From Glandiceps talaboti (lineage: Eukaryota > Hemichordata > Enteropneusta > Spengelidae), in assembly GCF_964340395.1 (NCBI RefSeq), contig NC_135560.1:5414498-5478497 (forward strand): a DNA stretch of 64,000 nucleotides. Reading direction: 5' to 3'. Below the pieces are notes generated by a model that was not told the origin of the DNA, did not search any database, and saw only the letters and a program-made list of their open reading frames with translations. Position numbers and translations under genes: made by a program. Position 1 is the first letter of the stretch; each line of letters starts with the position of its first letter. Shown here piece after piece: positions 12,145 through 42,689 of the stretch.

Positions 12145-13010
12145 TGTCTGTCTGTCTGTCTGTCTGTCTTGTCTGTTCATCCGCTTCCGTCTTTACATAC
12201 GAACATCAGGGTTATGGGATATAAGAAAGAAAAGAAATACGTTAAACTGATGATGGTAAATAACGTATTCAATTGTCTGAAGCAATTGGAAACTCTTCAG
12301 CTGATCAGATAAAAAGAAACTGAATGATGATTTTCTCAGATACGAGTCTCGTTGCATCTTGAATCAGGCATGTCTGTGTATCGTACGTGCATTACTTAAA
12401 TGGATTAAATAATTAATTTGTCGAAGCACAAACCTATTAGCTAGAGCGTGATTAGATATCTATACCTGTTATTCATACAATATCCCAGATACCAATTCAA
12501 CCATGCTCACATAGTGTTATTTAAGGTCGTCGACAGTGAGTTATAGAAATAGCTGGAAGTGGGATGAACGTGAATGTCCAAGATTTCAATTAATGAGTTC
12601 TACATGAAGACCAAGTCGTGTATAATTGATTCAACTAGGTTGAGCTGTGTAAGTTAATTATTAATATAGTAAAATTGAAAACATTTTTCATTATACTAAG
12701 TATATAGGTGGTGAAATTTGTATGTTGATGGATTGGATGGAATTCCTTATAATCAAACCTTTGGATGAATAATGATAATTGAAATTATCAAGATGGAAAA
12801 ATATTTATATATAATCCCACGGAGATTTCGTGGGATTATACATTTATCACATAATTAAATTATTCCACATTTATTCTACAATTTTGAATCGAAATTTACT
12901 AATACAGCATCGTTACATCGCATTTTATTCTTCATCGCCTATCAAAAATGGCGTCCGATGGCTATGCAAATTACGTACTCGCACGACATGTTTCGAGGTC
13001 AACCTTACGT
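10781..13010. other. Non-coding stretch before the duplication
   Basis: Contains an imperfect GGCATTTGTCC(G/A)GGGG minisatellite at about 11285-11375, a (GT)n-(CTGT)n repeat at 12106-12168 and the hairpin at 12810-12840. No supported exon. Confidence 0.5.
12810..12840. repeat. Perfect 12-bp hairpin
   Basis: TATAATCCCACG pairs perfectly with CGTGGGATTATA around a 7-nt loop (GAGATTT). It lies about 170 bp before the left edge of the segmental duplication and is absent from the duplicated unit. Confidence 0.8.
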
Positions 13011-14002
13011 ATAGGTAACTGTGCTGTGGTTTCTCAACCACAATTATCGGTTATAACATTGCGATGTACATGTTATATCAAATTTAGCTTTAAAACATAA
13101 GTAAACTTTGTCTTATAATGCAACTTTTGTTCCAACATTTTAATTATATTCGCTCAGGATGCCGTTCGTAGCTCTGTGCTCGACGGAAAATCGTAAGTAA
13201 GCTTATCGGCTGCAATATGCAAATTGTCATCGATACTCTAAATGATTTTTAGAGAGAGTAAAATCCATTAAATAAAAATAAATGTACCTCTACGTATCAG
13301 ACTCATACCACCCTAAGATGTATGCAAAGTAATGAGTGCATCTACGTTTTGAAAGTACGTAAGTATTACGATAACTTGATCGTAGTGTGGCATTCATACA
13401 AATTTGCCCATCTTGGAATTCGAATTAGTCGAATGCTGTGAACAAGTAACTGTAAAATAATGAGTGTATAAAATATTAAAGCCCCTTGAGATTAGAAGGG
13501 ATGTGACAAGTAAGATATAGAGTACCATTAAATGCAATCATCTGTACAGGAATACATTCGACGGTCCAACGAAGTACAACATCGCTGTTTAAATATCCGA
13601 GAAATAACAAAAAGGAATATGATTGTGCAAACAATAGTTTAATAGTTGTTTAAGAAATACACGAACAGAATTATGATGAACCGAACTCTCAGCTGTAGTG
13701 TGTTATTAACCATTTCAAATAGTTTTTAAATGTGCTGTTAGAAATGAATATTGAACAAATAAGTATAGAAACATTGAAATATGCATATACATGACTGACT
13801 ATAATAGATTGCATAGACAGACTTCAATAGATGTCAAACTAATGGATCGTATGATGAATGTCTTTCATTTATCAACAATATACCATATATCTATCATGAA
13901 ATCATCAAGCCATGTTGAATGCTTTCGATTCGAAGTAAAATATGGCATGATAATTGAAACGTAATGTTCTTTCATAAATTGTGCCTGATGAAAGTATATT
14001 AT

Positions 14003-14139
14003 ATTGTTCCCAATGATTTTCTTCATTCAGCAGGAAATATTATCGTGACCTAGGGTTTGTCATGACTTGTCTTTTGACTCGTAGTGACAAGGCCCCTTGG
14101 GCAATTCGAATTGTTCTTGTCTGAACGAGGGAATAATGT
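14003..14139. mobile_element. Foldback element, copy 1
   Basis: Diverged member of a palindromic family found five times in the window. The left part CTTCATTCAGCAGGAA and right part TTCTTGTCTGAACGAGG are complementary with mismatches, flanking a core with GTGACCTAGGG and GACTCGTAGTGACAA. Confidence 0.6.
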
Positions 14140-15109
14140 TCAAATATCTATCGTATTGTTTGGAGCCTATATTGTGATACTTAGAAATAACAATTTCCTT
14201 CATTTGGTATATCTTAAACTTTGTATATCTAATAAAATAATTTCCACATAATTACGGCTTTTGTAGGTTTAATGAGAGTTGTGATAAAGAGGCACTGTAT
14301 CCTGAGCTAATCATGTATGATAACCATTGTCATCATCGAAAGTTAATGATGTTTGTATTGGCAGTGAAAGGTGGTCAATCATGCATTTCTGCAAACACGT
14401 TCATGTCATCATATCGTTGTAGATTTTATGGGCTTGTACTTAGTAGTGTTGAATATTATAACTGATGACCTCATCCTTTAACTTTCAACCAATTCTATTG
14501 AAGATATCAGTTTTAGAAAGTGAGTGTGAAAAAAGTAGAAAGTAGACCAAATATGTAAAATGTAAGATTGCATGATTGATTGATCGATAGAAAGTATGGA
14601 AAATGGATTTGAAAGAGATAGAGTTTTATTCAAAAAAGACAGACAGTAAAGGTATATCGATTCAGGTAAAAGATTTGACGTATTAAAGAGTACATGTATT
14701 ATATTCTCATTGTTCTACAGTACCTCGGTACTCGTGTGTAAGTGTGTGGTGTGAAATAAAAATGTATAATTATCGTACGAATGATCGAAAGCTTAGGGAC
14801 AGGGAACTAGAGAATGATGAAAGTACTAACTAATTACATGGCCATATCATTATACGCCGTAAACATATTAAGGGCATATTTGATTGTTGGACACAGGCTT
14901 CGTATATATATTCTATACCGAGAAGATACGTTTAAATATAATACCATTTGTGTGGAATCAGCTGGTTGGAATTTAACTGCTAACCTCAAACAATGAAGTG
15001 ATTCTACCTATTGCGAAATTGCGAGGGTCAACGGGTGCCATTTACGAAGGATTCGAGTTAAGAAAAGTAGTGATCATAATATTTTCAGATTTGAATCCGA
15101 TATTTTCGA

Positions 15110-23691
<8,582 letters not shown>

Positions 23692-24224
23692 TAGTGAGAT
23701 GATCCTGCAGTTGCGTCTGTACTGTGTTGCTGTTTAACCCCAGTGACCTTAAGCTTACTGACGTATTAAAATTAGAATATTAACCAAGTATATCGGCGGT
23801 GGATATCCTCGAGGTCTGTCTGTAGCTGGTACAAATTGACAGATTCATTACAGGAATGATATTTTACAACAGACAACTGTTGAGAAAAACGCATGTAAAC
23901 CTATTATTGTAACATCGTAAAACTAATGTATTAAGAACTCATATATTTTTATTGCAGGTATCTTGCCCCAAATGCATTTGTAATATTCAATTACAATATA
24001 ATTAGGACTCTGAGTCTCACCTATTAACCGAGTAATATTCATTTACACAACGTTTACGCTGCGTAGATCACGCTTCTTCTGCAGCTCTGATATTTGACGA
24101 GACATAATAATTTTTTTTGAAGAGCTTTCAGTTTACTTCTCTGGTAATCGATGCTTTGGTGTGTAACTGAATAGGGATTGACAAATATGATCGGATATAT
24201 TACATTATTTATGGATCGTATTAT

Positions 24225-25115
24225 ATATTAGACATTCATATTGTTCTTAATGGCGTTCGCCAAAGGGAGAGTTTATCTCCACGTTTGTTATAAAGAACGT
24301 TTACATTGATGAGCTGAGCCATCGTTTGTCTTCTTATAAGGTTGGATGTCTGATTAGTAGTCGACTTTTGAATCACATTTCATATGCCGATGATTTAATT
24401 GTCTTCAGCCCCTCTAGCAAGGGCTTACAAAAGCTTATTCATGTAAAAAGGTTTGTATGGTTGTCATGCCCAAAAACATTAAAGCTTTTAAACACCCCTG
24501 TTATTTTTTGAATGATAATGAGCTTTCGTTTGTCGACTCGTACAAATATCTGGGTGTATTTGTTCTCAGTAGCTTCATGGATGATGATGATATTACTATA
24601 CAAATGCGATTACTTTACGTACGTGGTAACTTTCTATGCAGGATTTTTGCCTTTTGTTCTAGTGAAGTTAAGGTTAGGTTATTCAAGTCTTTTTGTTCTA
24701 ATTTATACTGTTGTCATCTGTGGTCTAATTTTAAGTTGAGAAAATACAACGAAGTTAGAGTTGCGTATAATAATTGTTTTAGTTGTTTTTTTAAATTTGT
24801 CCAGGCGGTATTATTAGGTAGTATTAGTTCTGTATTTGTTTGTTACTCAGCTTTGTCTTTTGGTGAACTTGTCCGGAAAAGTGTTTATAAATTTGTCAAG
24901 AGAGTTTTAGATAGTTGTAATGTTTATGTACAGTGTTTTACTCATGTTTGTACCATGACTCTCTCCAGTGCAGGCACTGGAGAGATATTCTTTATTGATT
25001 TATATCACTATTTGCTTTTTTTGTATTAGTTTGGTATTTTCTTGTAAATTCCTGGTGTATTTCTTTTATGGGCCTTGAGCCTGAGCCAAACAATAAATAA
25101 AAATTAATAATAATT
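24225..25115 (+). pseudogene. 5'-truncated LINE reverse-transcriptase remnant, unit 1
   Basis: Fragments of the RT palm and thumb are read on plus in two frames: NGVRQ, ISYADDLIVFSPSSKGLQ (catalytic YADD intact), then a frameshift and a 191-codon open frame at 24457-25029 with VDSYKYLGVF and EVKVRLFKSFCSNLY. It ends with an AATAAATAAA tail near 25100. This is a non-LTR retrotransposon lacking its endonuclease and 5' end. It is 0.5 kb upstream of gene A's first exon on the opposite strand, and is present in both units, so it predates the duplication. Confidence 0.8.
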
Positions 25116-25800
25116 GATCAAAATCCCATGAAATCAATATAAAATGGCAAATAACACCAATGGGGATGTCCACCAATGGCAAGTAGGGTCATTTTGGCCA
25201 TATAGCTTTTGTTTGACAACATTGGTGTAGACACTTGAATGGTGTTTATGTACGTGTAACGGCAGAACGTTAAGGGGTAACATTTAGAGATGACCGGTTG
25301 GACAGATAGACGGACTCAGATCATTTCTATAACCTCCTCCGGATGGTGCAAGTTGGGGCTAATAACACTGTACTTTTCGTCTGTATCACCATAACCCATT
25401 GTGTTGAAGTCATGGGTCTATGTTATTACTAGTTGATAGGTTCCCTAATATGAGGCTCAGAGTATTACTGATCTTCTTGATGGACTTATCGATGAACTGT
25501 ATCCTTGAAACGTCGTTGACCAATTCTAGCATGGCGTAATTTGTTTCCATAGAATGCCCTAGTGTGAGATTATGATCTTCTTGATGGATGGTATTTAAAT
25601 GGATGATTTGAAACGCTAGAGTCTAAAACGTTTGTTATTGCGAGTACGATAACAAATATGTTAAACTCACATATTTTTTTTCAAGTAGGAAAACATAGCA
25701 GAGTTGTTTATTGCATGACAATTCCAAAATAACTATCAATTTGTCATCCATATTGTCACTTTAAACGTTAAACTTATTGCTAGATCACTTAGAGTTCTCA
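25116..25800. other. Non-coding stretch upstream of gene A
   Basis: Shared with unit 2 to about 25640, where unit 2 diverges. No gene seen. Confidence 0.5.
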
Positions 25801-26042
25801 TTAATACGTTCAAAGTTCTCAATGGCAAAGCTCCAGCCTAAGTCCGTGATCTATTCCAAATTTACATCCCAACGACAAAATATAGTGCAAATTGTGCTCC
25901 TAAACTTTGGAACTCCATTGGACATAAGGCAAACATCAAATCTGGACACTTCCAAGCACAAACACTGAAGACATGTCTTTTGAAACAAGCATTTGATGTG
26001 GATTGGCCTTTTGGCATGATAGAATATTTTTTCACCGATTGA
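25801..26042 (+). pseudogene. C-terminal LINE reverse-transcriptase fragment, unit 1
   Basis: Reads TFKVLNGKAPA, a stop, then VRDLFQIYIPTT, APKLWNSI and LKTCLLKQAFDVD, the typical ending of CR1/L2-type ORF2. Only the tail survives, with an internal stop. The counterpart at 42690-42870 is further truncated. Confidence 0.7.
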
Positions 26043-27135
26043 TTTTACATACGAAATGAAACCGTTGATGAGTAGCAGAAATGCGGTAAAACCATGGACG
26101 CCTCCTCGTGGTACTCTTCTAACAAGTGGACAAACACTTTTAAAATGTTAGTGATTTGTTTCCACCAACTATGGCCGTTCTGCATAGATTATGAATATAT
26201 TAAAAATACAACTTAAGAAGCAATCGTTTATGAGGAAAAGTCAAAATCAAGGACAACCTGCTGGTTGTGCCGGGAAATACGAACAAAGTATTTGCAAGTA
26301 AGTGCATTCTATCTTCTCCGTTATAGAGATGTGTCGTTTTGATAGGCGAATACACTTGGTGAATACTCTTATGGTATTAATACAGGTCACTTTAAAAAGA
26401 TTCCAAAACCAATACTATTTCACATTTCGCGTATATCTATCTACTGAGTATTGTTTTCACATATCACACTCTGCACCATCTATATTTTAGAGTAAATAAA
26501 AGTACGAAACGGGTGTTCTGTTTGAAGAAGAAACGTTCGTGGGGTTGTATTTTATTATTTGAGGAAGCAATATTTATATGATTGGAATTCATTATTTACA
26601 TCCAAATAAACGAAAGTAGTGTGTACATGTTTCCAATAACCGCCGACCCTAAACACTTTTTTAACATTTGTAAAAAATATGAGAACTTTAGTCTTTTTGA
26701 CCTTCATATATACGTCTGTTTTCTTTCCCGAGCGTTCATCATCAGACTATCACAGAAGTGATATACTGACCAACAATTCCTTTGGCTTTGTGTCGAAGCA
26801 ATATTTTTAAAACTAAAAACAATCAAAAAAGAACAAACTAAACTAAAATAAAATAAATGACATAAAACCCTACCTACCTACCTGCCTACCATCAAGTTAT
26901 TGGAAACACAATTTTTTTCGCCTATACAGACAATTGTTGACATAACAAACTCATCGTTTACATAGCACATGATGGCACCATTACAGTTCACAATAAAATA
27001 CCATCACTCTACAATGATATGGCAATACGGGTAGTACAAAATATTAGTGATGTCAAAACTGTTTCAACAACCAGATTATTCAATGTTACGAACAATATTT
27101 CTACTTCATCATTATTATTTCTAGTCTATGTGTCT
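26043..27135. other. Distal part of unit 1
   Basis: Non-coding. Matches 42880-44144. Includes a short piece resembling the 17862-18120 region (CCGACCCTAAAC and TTGGAAACAC blocks), so interspersed repeat is present. Confidence 0.5.
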
Positions 27136-28129
27136 ATAGGTAACACTGTGCTGTGGTTTCTCAACCACAATTATCGGTTATAACATTGCGATGTACATGT
27201 TATATCAAATTTAGCTTTAAAACATAAGTAAACTTTGTCTTATAATGCGATTTTTGTTCCAACATTTTAATTATATTCGCTCAGGATGCCGTTCGGAGGT
27301 CTAAGCTCGACGGAAGATCGTAAGTAAGCTTATCGGCTGCAATATGCAAATTGTCATCGATAATCTAAATAATTTTTAGAGAGAATAAAATCCATTAAAT
27401 AAAAATAAATGTACCTCTACGTATCAGACTCATACCACCCTAAGATGTATGCAAAGTAATGAGTGCATCTACGTTTTAAAAGTACGTAAGTATTACGATA
27501 ACTTGATCGTAGTGTGGCATTCATACAAATTTGCCCATCTTGGAATTCGAATTAGTCGAATGCTGTGAACAAGTAACTGTAAAATAATGAGTGTATAAAA
27601 TATTAAAGCCCCTTGAGATTAGAAGGGATATGACAAGTAAGATATAGAGTACCATTAAATGCAATCATCTGTACAGGAATACATTCGACGGTCCAACGAA
27701 GTACAACATCGCTGTTTAAATATCCGAGAAATAACAAAAAGGAATATGATTGTGCAAACAATAGTTTAATAGTTGTTTAAGAAATACACGAACAGAATTA
27801 TGATGAACCGAACTCTCAGCTGTAGTATGTTATTCACCATTACAATTAGTTTTTAAATGTGCTGTTAGAAATGAATATTGAACAAATAAGTATAGAAACA
27901 TTGAAATATGCATATACATGTCTGACTATAATAGATTGCATAGACAGACTTCAATAGATGTCAAACTAATGGATCGTATGATGAATGTCTTTCATTTATC
28001 AACAATATACCATATATCTATCGTGAAATCATCAAGCCATGTTGAATGCTTTCGATTCGAAGTAAAATATGGCATGATAATTGAAACGTAATGTTTTTTC
28101 ATAAATTGCGCCTGATGAAAGTATATTAT

Positions 28130-28267
28130 ATTGTTCCCAATGATTTTCTTCATTCAGCAGGAGAAATTATCGTGACCTAAGGTTTGTCATGACTTGTCTT
28201 TTGACTCGTAGTGACAAGGCCCCTTGGGCAATTCGAATTGTTCTTGTCTGAAAGAGGGAATAATGTT
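28130..28267. mobile_element. Foldback element, copy 2
   Basis: Unit-2 counterpart of 14003-14139, with the same arms and core. Confidence 0.6.
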
Positions 28268-28477
28268 TAAATATCTATCATTGTATTGTTTGGAGCCAAT
28301 ATTGTGATACTTAGAAATAACAGTTTCGTTTATCTGGTATATCTTAAACTTTGTATATCTAATAAAATAATGTTCACATAATTACGGCTTTTGTAGGTTT
28401 AGTGAGAGTTGTGATAAAGAGGCACTGTATCCTGAACTAATCATGTATGATAATCATTGGCATCATCGAAAGTTATT

Positions 28478-29627
28478 AATATTTTATTAATATTATCTTT
28501 ATTTTGCAACCAAACACAAAGAGGTGGTTGAAATCATACAATTTAAAATCGCAAATACACAGGAAAACACAGACTACAAGAGTACAGACAGCAAGGCTAA
28601 AATGTTTAAGAATGATTCCTAATGAAATGTTAAAAAGCTAAAGAAAGGTAAGACATAAAAAAATACTGATTACTGTTAAAAAGGTCTATACAAGCTCAAA
28701 AACATTCTGTCAAGCCATCATTGGTAATTGTACAAAGCGTATGGTATGAAACTGTTTTTGAATCGTTCGGTTCTACATCTAGGAATACTATATTTTTTTG
28801 AGTGACGGGTCTTCCTTGTTGAGGTTGGATTGATCAAGTAATTTAATTTGTCATTACTAATACATATTTTCCCAAAAAATGATTGGCATATTGTATCTCT
28901 CCTCTGCGTTAGAGTTTTGATATTGGTAGGGACACATTCCGGATATGTCTGAGGAAAAATGATCCGGAATGCTCTTTTTTGTACCATCTCAATTTGTTGT
29001 GCTTGGTCACTTGTAAGTGCATTATGCCACAGTGGACATGCGTATTCTACAACTGGTCGTATAATTGAGGTATAGTACAGCAATAAGTGCTTAGTACTCA
29101 ATCCTGATCTCTTGTGTAGAGTAAGAAAATACAGCCGTTTAGATGCTTTACTGTATATATAATCAACATGATCTGACCACGAAAGAGTATTATTTATCAT
29201 TACCCCGAGAAGTTTCTGAACAGTGATTCTCTCGACGACTGTGTCATTTATTTTGGTGAGGGGAATTTCTCGTTGGTCTTTCTTAAATGAGATTATCATG
29301 TCTTTTGTTTTGTCTGGATTTAATTTCATATTGTTTACCTTAGACCAGTCAGTTGTGTAGTTTATTGCCTGTTGCATATTACTCCTAGTTGATAAAGTTT
29401 CGGACAAAGTGGTATTATCCATGAACTTATGTGACCGACTTTGTGGTTTCAGGTCGTTAATCATAATGAGGAATAGCAAAGGACCCAACCATGAACCTTG
29501 TGGGACTGATCCATTCAGTTTGGCCCAGTCAGAGACTTCTTTGGCTTTGCCGAGAATAACACGTTGTTGCCTATCACTGAGAAAAGCGGCAATCCATTGG
29601 GTCAAAATGGGTGATACATTCATATTA
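28478..29627 (-). mobile_element. 5'-truncated CR1/L2-like LINE inserted in unit 2
   Basis: Interrupts the sequence that is continuous in unit 1 (AAAGTTAATGATGTTTG at about 14340). The 3' end, on minus, is AAATAAAGATAATATTAAT. Only the C-terminal half of ORF2 is present. Inserted in the 3' flank of gene B, same strand as the gene, after the duplication. Confidence 0.85.
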
Positions 29628-29644
29628 AATGATGTTTGTATTGG
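28718..29644 (-). pseudogene. LINE reverse-transcriptase C-terminal part, catalytically mutated
   Basis: About 309 codons run open from VSPILTQWIAAFLSDRQQRV through GSVPQGSWLGPLLF, the active-site strand HKFMDNTT, KTKDMIISF, LLGVMI, the thumb, and NSFIPYALYNYQ then a stop. The catalytic pair is Met-Asp-Asn instead of x-Asp-Asp, so the second metal-binding Asp is lost. No endonuclease. The open frame accidentally runs about 17 codons into host flank at its upstream end. Confidence 0.85.
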
Positions 29645-30420
29645 CAGTGAAAGGTGGTCAATCATGCATTTCTGCAAACACCTTCATGTCATCATATCGT
29701 TGTAGATTTTTAATATGGGCCTGTACTTAGTAGTGTTAAATATTATAACTGATGACCTCATCCTTTAACTTTCAACCAATTCTATTGAAGATATCAGTTT
29801 TAGAAAGTGAGTGTGAAAACAAGTAGAAAAAATGTAGAAAGTAGCCCAAATATGTAAAATGTAAGATTGCATGATTGATTGATAGATAGAAAGTATGGAA
29901 AATGGGTTTGAAAGAGATAGAGTTTTATTCGATAAAAGACAGACAGTAAAGGTATATCGATTCAGGTAAAAGATTTGGTGTATTAAAGAGTATTATATTC
30001 TCATTTTTTTATTATACCTCGGTACTCGTGTGTAAGTGTGTGGTGTAAATAAAAAAATGTACAATTATCATACGAATCATAAAAAGTTTAGGGACAGGGA
30101 ACTAGAGAATGATGAAAGTACTAACTAATTACATGGCCATATCATTATACGCCGTAAAAATATAAGGAAATATTTGATTGTTGGACACAGGCTTCATGTA
30201 TATACTTTATACCTAGAAGATACGTTTAAATATAATACCATTTGTGTGGAAACAGGTCGGAATCAGCTGGTTGGAATTTAACTGCTAACCTCAAACAATG
30301 AAGTGATTCTACCTACTTCGAATTTGCGAGGGTCAACGGAGTGCCATTTACGAAGGATTTGAGTTAAGAAAAGTAGTGATCATAATATTTTCAGATTTGA
30401 ATCCGATATTTTCGATTATA

Positions 30421-30824
30421 CGTCACCTGCCACCAATCTCGCATTCTGATTGGGTCGAGAGCCCTGCAGATACACAGGCGTATTTTTCACCAACAGCCGT
30501 ATTTTGCTTGTTGTATCACGTGATCACTTCACGTCCCCTAGTAAACAAATCTAGCAGACAACTAGAAATCGAGCTATAACCAGCATTCCCAATGCCAAAT
30601 TTGTTGTCAACCGAACAAAATGTCACCGTTGTATGAATTGTAACAAGTCTTTGAACTGTACTTTTCATGTCACAGGGAAATAGTCAAAAATTCCACACAC
30701 AACCGTGAAAGTCCAGTGACGGCGACCGGACGGTCGTCACGCGATCGTAAACATGAATTCCTAAATTGATGAAGGATATGAAAATTACCACCACAGAGGG
30801 TGTAATTTTTGCTTAACTAGAACA
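30421..30824. repeat. 404-bp direct repeat, left copy
   Basis: Starts CGTCACCTGCCACCAATCTC and ends GCTTAACTAGAACA. About ten differences from 31301-31704. Part of the composite insertion behind gene B. Confidence 0.9.
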
Positions 30825-31133
30825 ACAAAGCATATCACGAACATTTATGTACATTTAATGGAATACAGTACGCAAAACAAAGACGCACTCATTTTTCAGC
30901 TGATGGTTATAAGTTTGAATATATCGCTGAGTGATATGCAAATAGTAAACATTACGTCATACTACTGAGCAAACGCGCACTCTGATTGGATGATAAAGTT
31001 AAGGCTGACATGTAAACAACCGCATTGCAGTTATCGGAGTGGTGCATGATACTACGCTCAACAGTATAACGCGGAAGTGATTTTATTTTAAAATGAAACA
31101 GCATTTTTAGACACTCAAAAATGAATTCATAGT

Positions 31134-31310
31134 CGCAGGTGACGTATAAGTATGTTATTTGCCAAATACCGTTCCACATCTTGCTGCTCGAGTTAATTTT
31201 TCCGGTATAACGGCTCGCCTTCGGCTCTCCGTTATTACCGGAAAAATTACCTCTCGCAGCAAGATATGGAACGGTATTTGGCAAATAACATATACATATA
31301 CGTCACCTGT
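31134..31310. repeat. Imperfect palindrome, arms about 85 bp
   Basis: TATTTGCCAAATACCGTTCCA pairs with TGGAACGGTATTTGGCAAATA, and CGGTATAACGG with CCGTTATTACCG, around a CTCGCCTTCGGCTCT loop. Confidence 0.9.
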
Positions 31311-31704
31311 CACCAATCTCGCTTTCTGATTGGTCGAGAGCCCTGCAGATACACAGGCGTATTTTTCACCAACAGCCGTATTTTTGCTTGTTGTATCACG
31401 TGATCACTGCACGTCCCCTTGTAAACAAATCTAGCAGACAACTAGAGATCGAGCTATAACCAGCATTTCCAATGCCAAATTTGTGGTCAATCGAACAAAA
31501 TATCACCGTTGTATACATTGTAACAAGTCTTTGAACTGTACTTTTCATGTCACAGGGAAATAGTCAAAAATTCCACACACAACCGTGAAAGTCCAGTGAC
31601 GGCGACCGCACGGTCGTCACGCGATCGTAAACATGAATTCCTAAATTGATGAAGGATATGAAAATTACCACCACAGAGGGTGTAATTTTTGCTTAACTAG
31701 AACA
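31301..31704. repeat. 404-bp direct repeat, right copy
   Basis: Same length as 30421-30824 and same ends. It finishes about 18 bases before the gene B stop codon. Confidence 0.9.
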
Positions 31705-31721
31705 TATATTCATACATATAC

Positions 31722-40398
<8,677 letters not shown>

Positions 40399-40939
40399 TA
40401 GTGAGATGATCCTGCAGTTGCGTCTGTACTGTGTTGCTGTTTAACCCCAGTGACCTTAAGCTTACTGACGTATTAAAATTAGAATATTAACCAAGTATAT
40501 CGGCGGTGGATATCCTCGAGGTCTCTCTGTAGCTGGTACAAATTGACAGATTCATTACAGGAATGATATTTTACAACAGACAACTGTTGAGAAAAACGCA
40601 TGGTAAACCTATTATTGTGACATCGTAAAACTAATGTATTAAGAACTCATATACTTTTATTGCAGGTATCTTGTCCCAAATGCATTTGTAATATTCAATT
40701 ACAATATAATTAGGACTCTGAGTCTCATCTATTAACCGAGTAATATTCACTTACACAATGTTTACGCTGCGTAGATCACGCTTCTTCTGCAGCTCTGATA
40801 TTTGACGAGACATAATATTTTTTTTGAAGAGCTTTCAGTTTACTTCTCTGGTAATCGATGCTTTGGTGTGTAACTGAATAGAGATTGACAAATATGATCG
40901 GATATATTACATTATTTATGGATCGTATTATTTATTAGA

Positions 40940-41785
40940 CATTCATATTGTTCTTAATGGCGTTCGCCAAGGGGAGCTTTTATCTCCACGTTAATTTTTG
41001 TCTTCTCATAAGGTTGGATGTCTGATTAGTAGTAGACTTTTGAATCACATTTTATATGCCGATGATTTAATTGTCTTCAGCCCCTCTAGCAATGGCTTAC
41101 AAAAGCTTATTCATGTAAAAAGGTTTGTATGGTTGTCATAACCAAAAACATTAAAGCTTTTAAACACCCCTGTTATTTTTTTGAATGACAATGAGCTTTC
41201 GTTTGTCGACTCGTACAAATATCTGGGTGTATTTGTTCTCAGTAGCTTCATGGATGATGATGATATTACTATACAAATGTGATTACTTTACGTACGTGGT
41301 AACTTTCTATGCAGGAATTTTGCCTTTTGTTCTAGTGAAGTTAAGGTTAGGTTATTGAAGTCTTTTTGTTCTAATTTATACTGTTGTCATCTGTGGTCTA
41401 ATTTAAGTTGAGAAAATACAACGAAGTTAGAGTTGCGTATAATAATTGTTTTAGAATGTTTTTTTTTATTTGTCCAGGCGGTATTATTAGGTAGTATTAG
41501 TTCTGTATTTGTTTGTTACTCAGCTTTGTCTTTTGGTGAACTTGTCCGGAAAAGTGTTTATAATTTTGTCAAGAGAGTTTTAGATAGTAGTAATGTTTAT
41601 GTGCAGTGTTTTACTCATGTTTGTACCATGACTCTCTCCAGTGCAGGCACCGGAGAGATATTCTTTATTGATTTATATCACTATTTGCTTTTTTTGTATT
41701 AGTTTGGTATTTTCTTGTAAATTCCTGGTGTATTTCTTTTATGGGCCTTGAGCTTGAGCCAAACAATAAATAAAAAATAATTATA
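40940..41785 (+). pseudogene. LINE reverse-transcriptase remnant, unit 2
   Basis: Counterpart of 24225-25115 with YADD still readable (ILYADDLIVFSPSS) but more decayed: a deletion upstream of it, a stop near 41280 and frameshifts. Its 3' tail is AATAAATAAAAAATAA. Confidence 0.8.
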
Positions 41786-42298
41786 GTTGATCAAATTCCA
41801 TGAAATCAATATAAAATGGCAAATAACACCAATGGGGATGTCCACCAATGGCAAGTAGGGTCATTCTGGCCATATAGCTTTTGTTTGACAACATTGGTGT
41901 AGACACTTGAATGGTGTTTATGTACGTATAACGGGTAACATTTAGAGATGACCGGTTGGACAGATAGACGGACTCAGGAAATTTCTATAACCTCCTCCGG
42001 ATGGTGCAAGTTGGGGCTAATAACACTGTACTTTTCGTCTGTATCACCATAACCCCTTGTGTTGAAGTCATGGGTCTATGTTATTACTAGTTGATAGGTT
42101 CCCTAATATGAGGCTCAGAGTATTACTGATCTTCTTGATGGACTTATCGATGAACTGTATCCTTGAAACGTCGTTGACCAATTCTAGCATGGCGTAATTT
42201 GTTTCCATAGAATGCCCTAGTGTGAGATTATGATCTTCTTGATGGATGGTATTTAAATGGATGATTTGAAACGCTAGAGTCTAAAACGTTTGTTATTG

Positions 42299-42597
42299 CA
42301 CATATCAATACATTCCTCGAAGACCACTTCGCTCGTCTCCTGATTGTCGTCTTCTCTGTGTTCCAAGGGTGTCAACCAAAATTTGGTGAAAGATCCTTCT
42401 CTTACATTGGCCCTACTTCATGGAACCTTCAGACATTCTCTCAAAACCCACCTCTTCAACTGCTAATAACTGTTTTTCTTTCTCATTTTATTTAATACAC
42501 ATTACCTTGAATTCACATTTCCATTAACTATTTCTGTATCCACTCTTCCTCTGCGCTTCGAGCTCTTCGGAGATGAGGCGCATTACAAATCATCATC

Positions 42598-42672
<75 letters not shown>
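42299..42672 (+). mobile_element. LINE 3' end with (ATT)n tail, unit 2 only
   Basis: Reads GERSFSYIGPTSWN and, after a small shift, FRHSLKTHLFNC then a stop, the usual end of CR1/L2-type ORF2. Then comes the 3' segment CTTCGGAGATGAGGCGCATT and a perfect (ATT)n array at 42598-42670. It replaces or interrupts the older LINE tail seen in unit 1 at 25640-25850. Confidence 0.75.
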
Positions 42673-42673
<1 letters not shown>

Positions 42674-42689
42674 GTACAATAACTTAAAC

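Larger units (their letters stand above)
30420..31721. mobile_element. 1.3-kb composite direct/inverted repeat insertion at the gene B stop codon
   Basis: Absent from unit 1, where CGATTATTCTTTGCC is continuous at 15108. Here TTAT occurs on both sides (30416-30419 and 31722-31725), a likely 4-bp (or TTA) target-site duplication. Inside are two 404-bp direct repeats and, between them, 476 bp that include an imperfect palindrome of about 85-bp arms (31134-31310). The palindrome's right arm overlaps the start of the right direct repeat. No protein seen. It forms the 3' flank or 3' UTR of gene B. Confidence 0.85.

Noticed and set aside
24457-25029. 191-codon frame as an independent host gene
   Set aside because: It is the thumb and C-terminal part of a LINE reverse transcriptase whose YADD core is just upstream in another frame.
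28476-29677. Upstream end of the LINE frame as extra reverse-transcriptase residues
   Set aside because: The same bases occur in unit 1 without the LINE, so the first 17 or so codons are host flank read through by chance.
30421-31704. A standard LTR retrotransposon
   Set aside because: The direct repeats lack TG/CA ends, no primer-binding site or polypurine tract was seen, and the interior is a palindrome without coding sequence.
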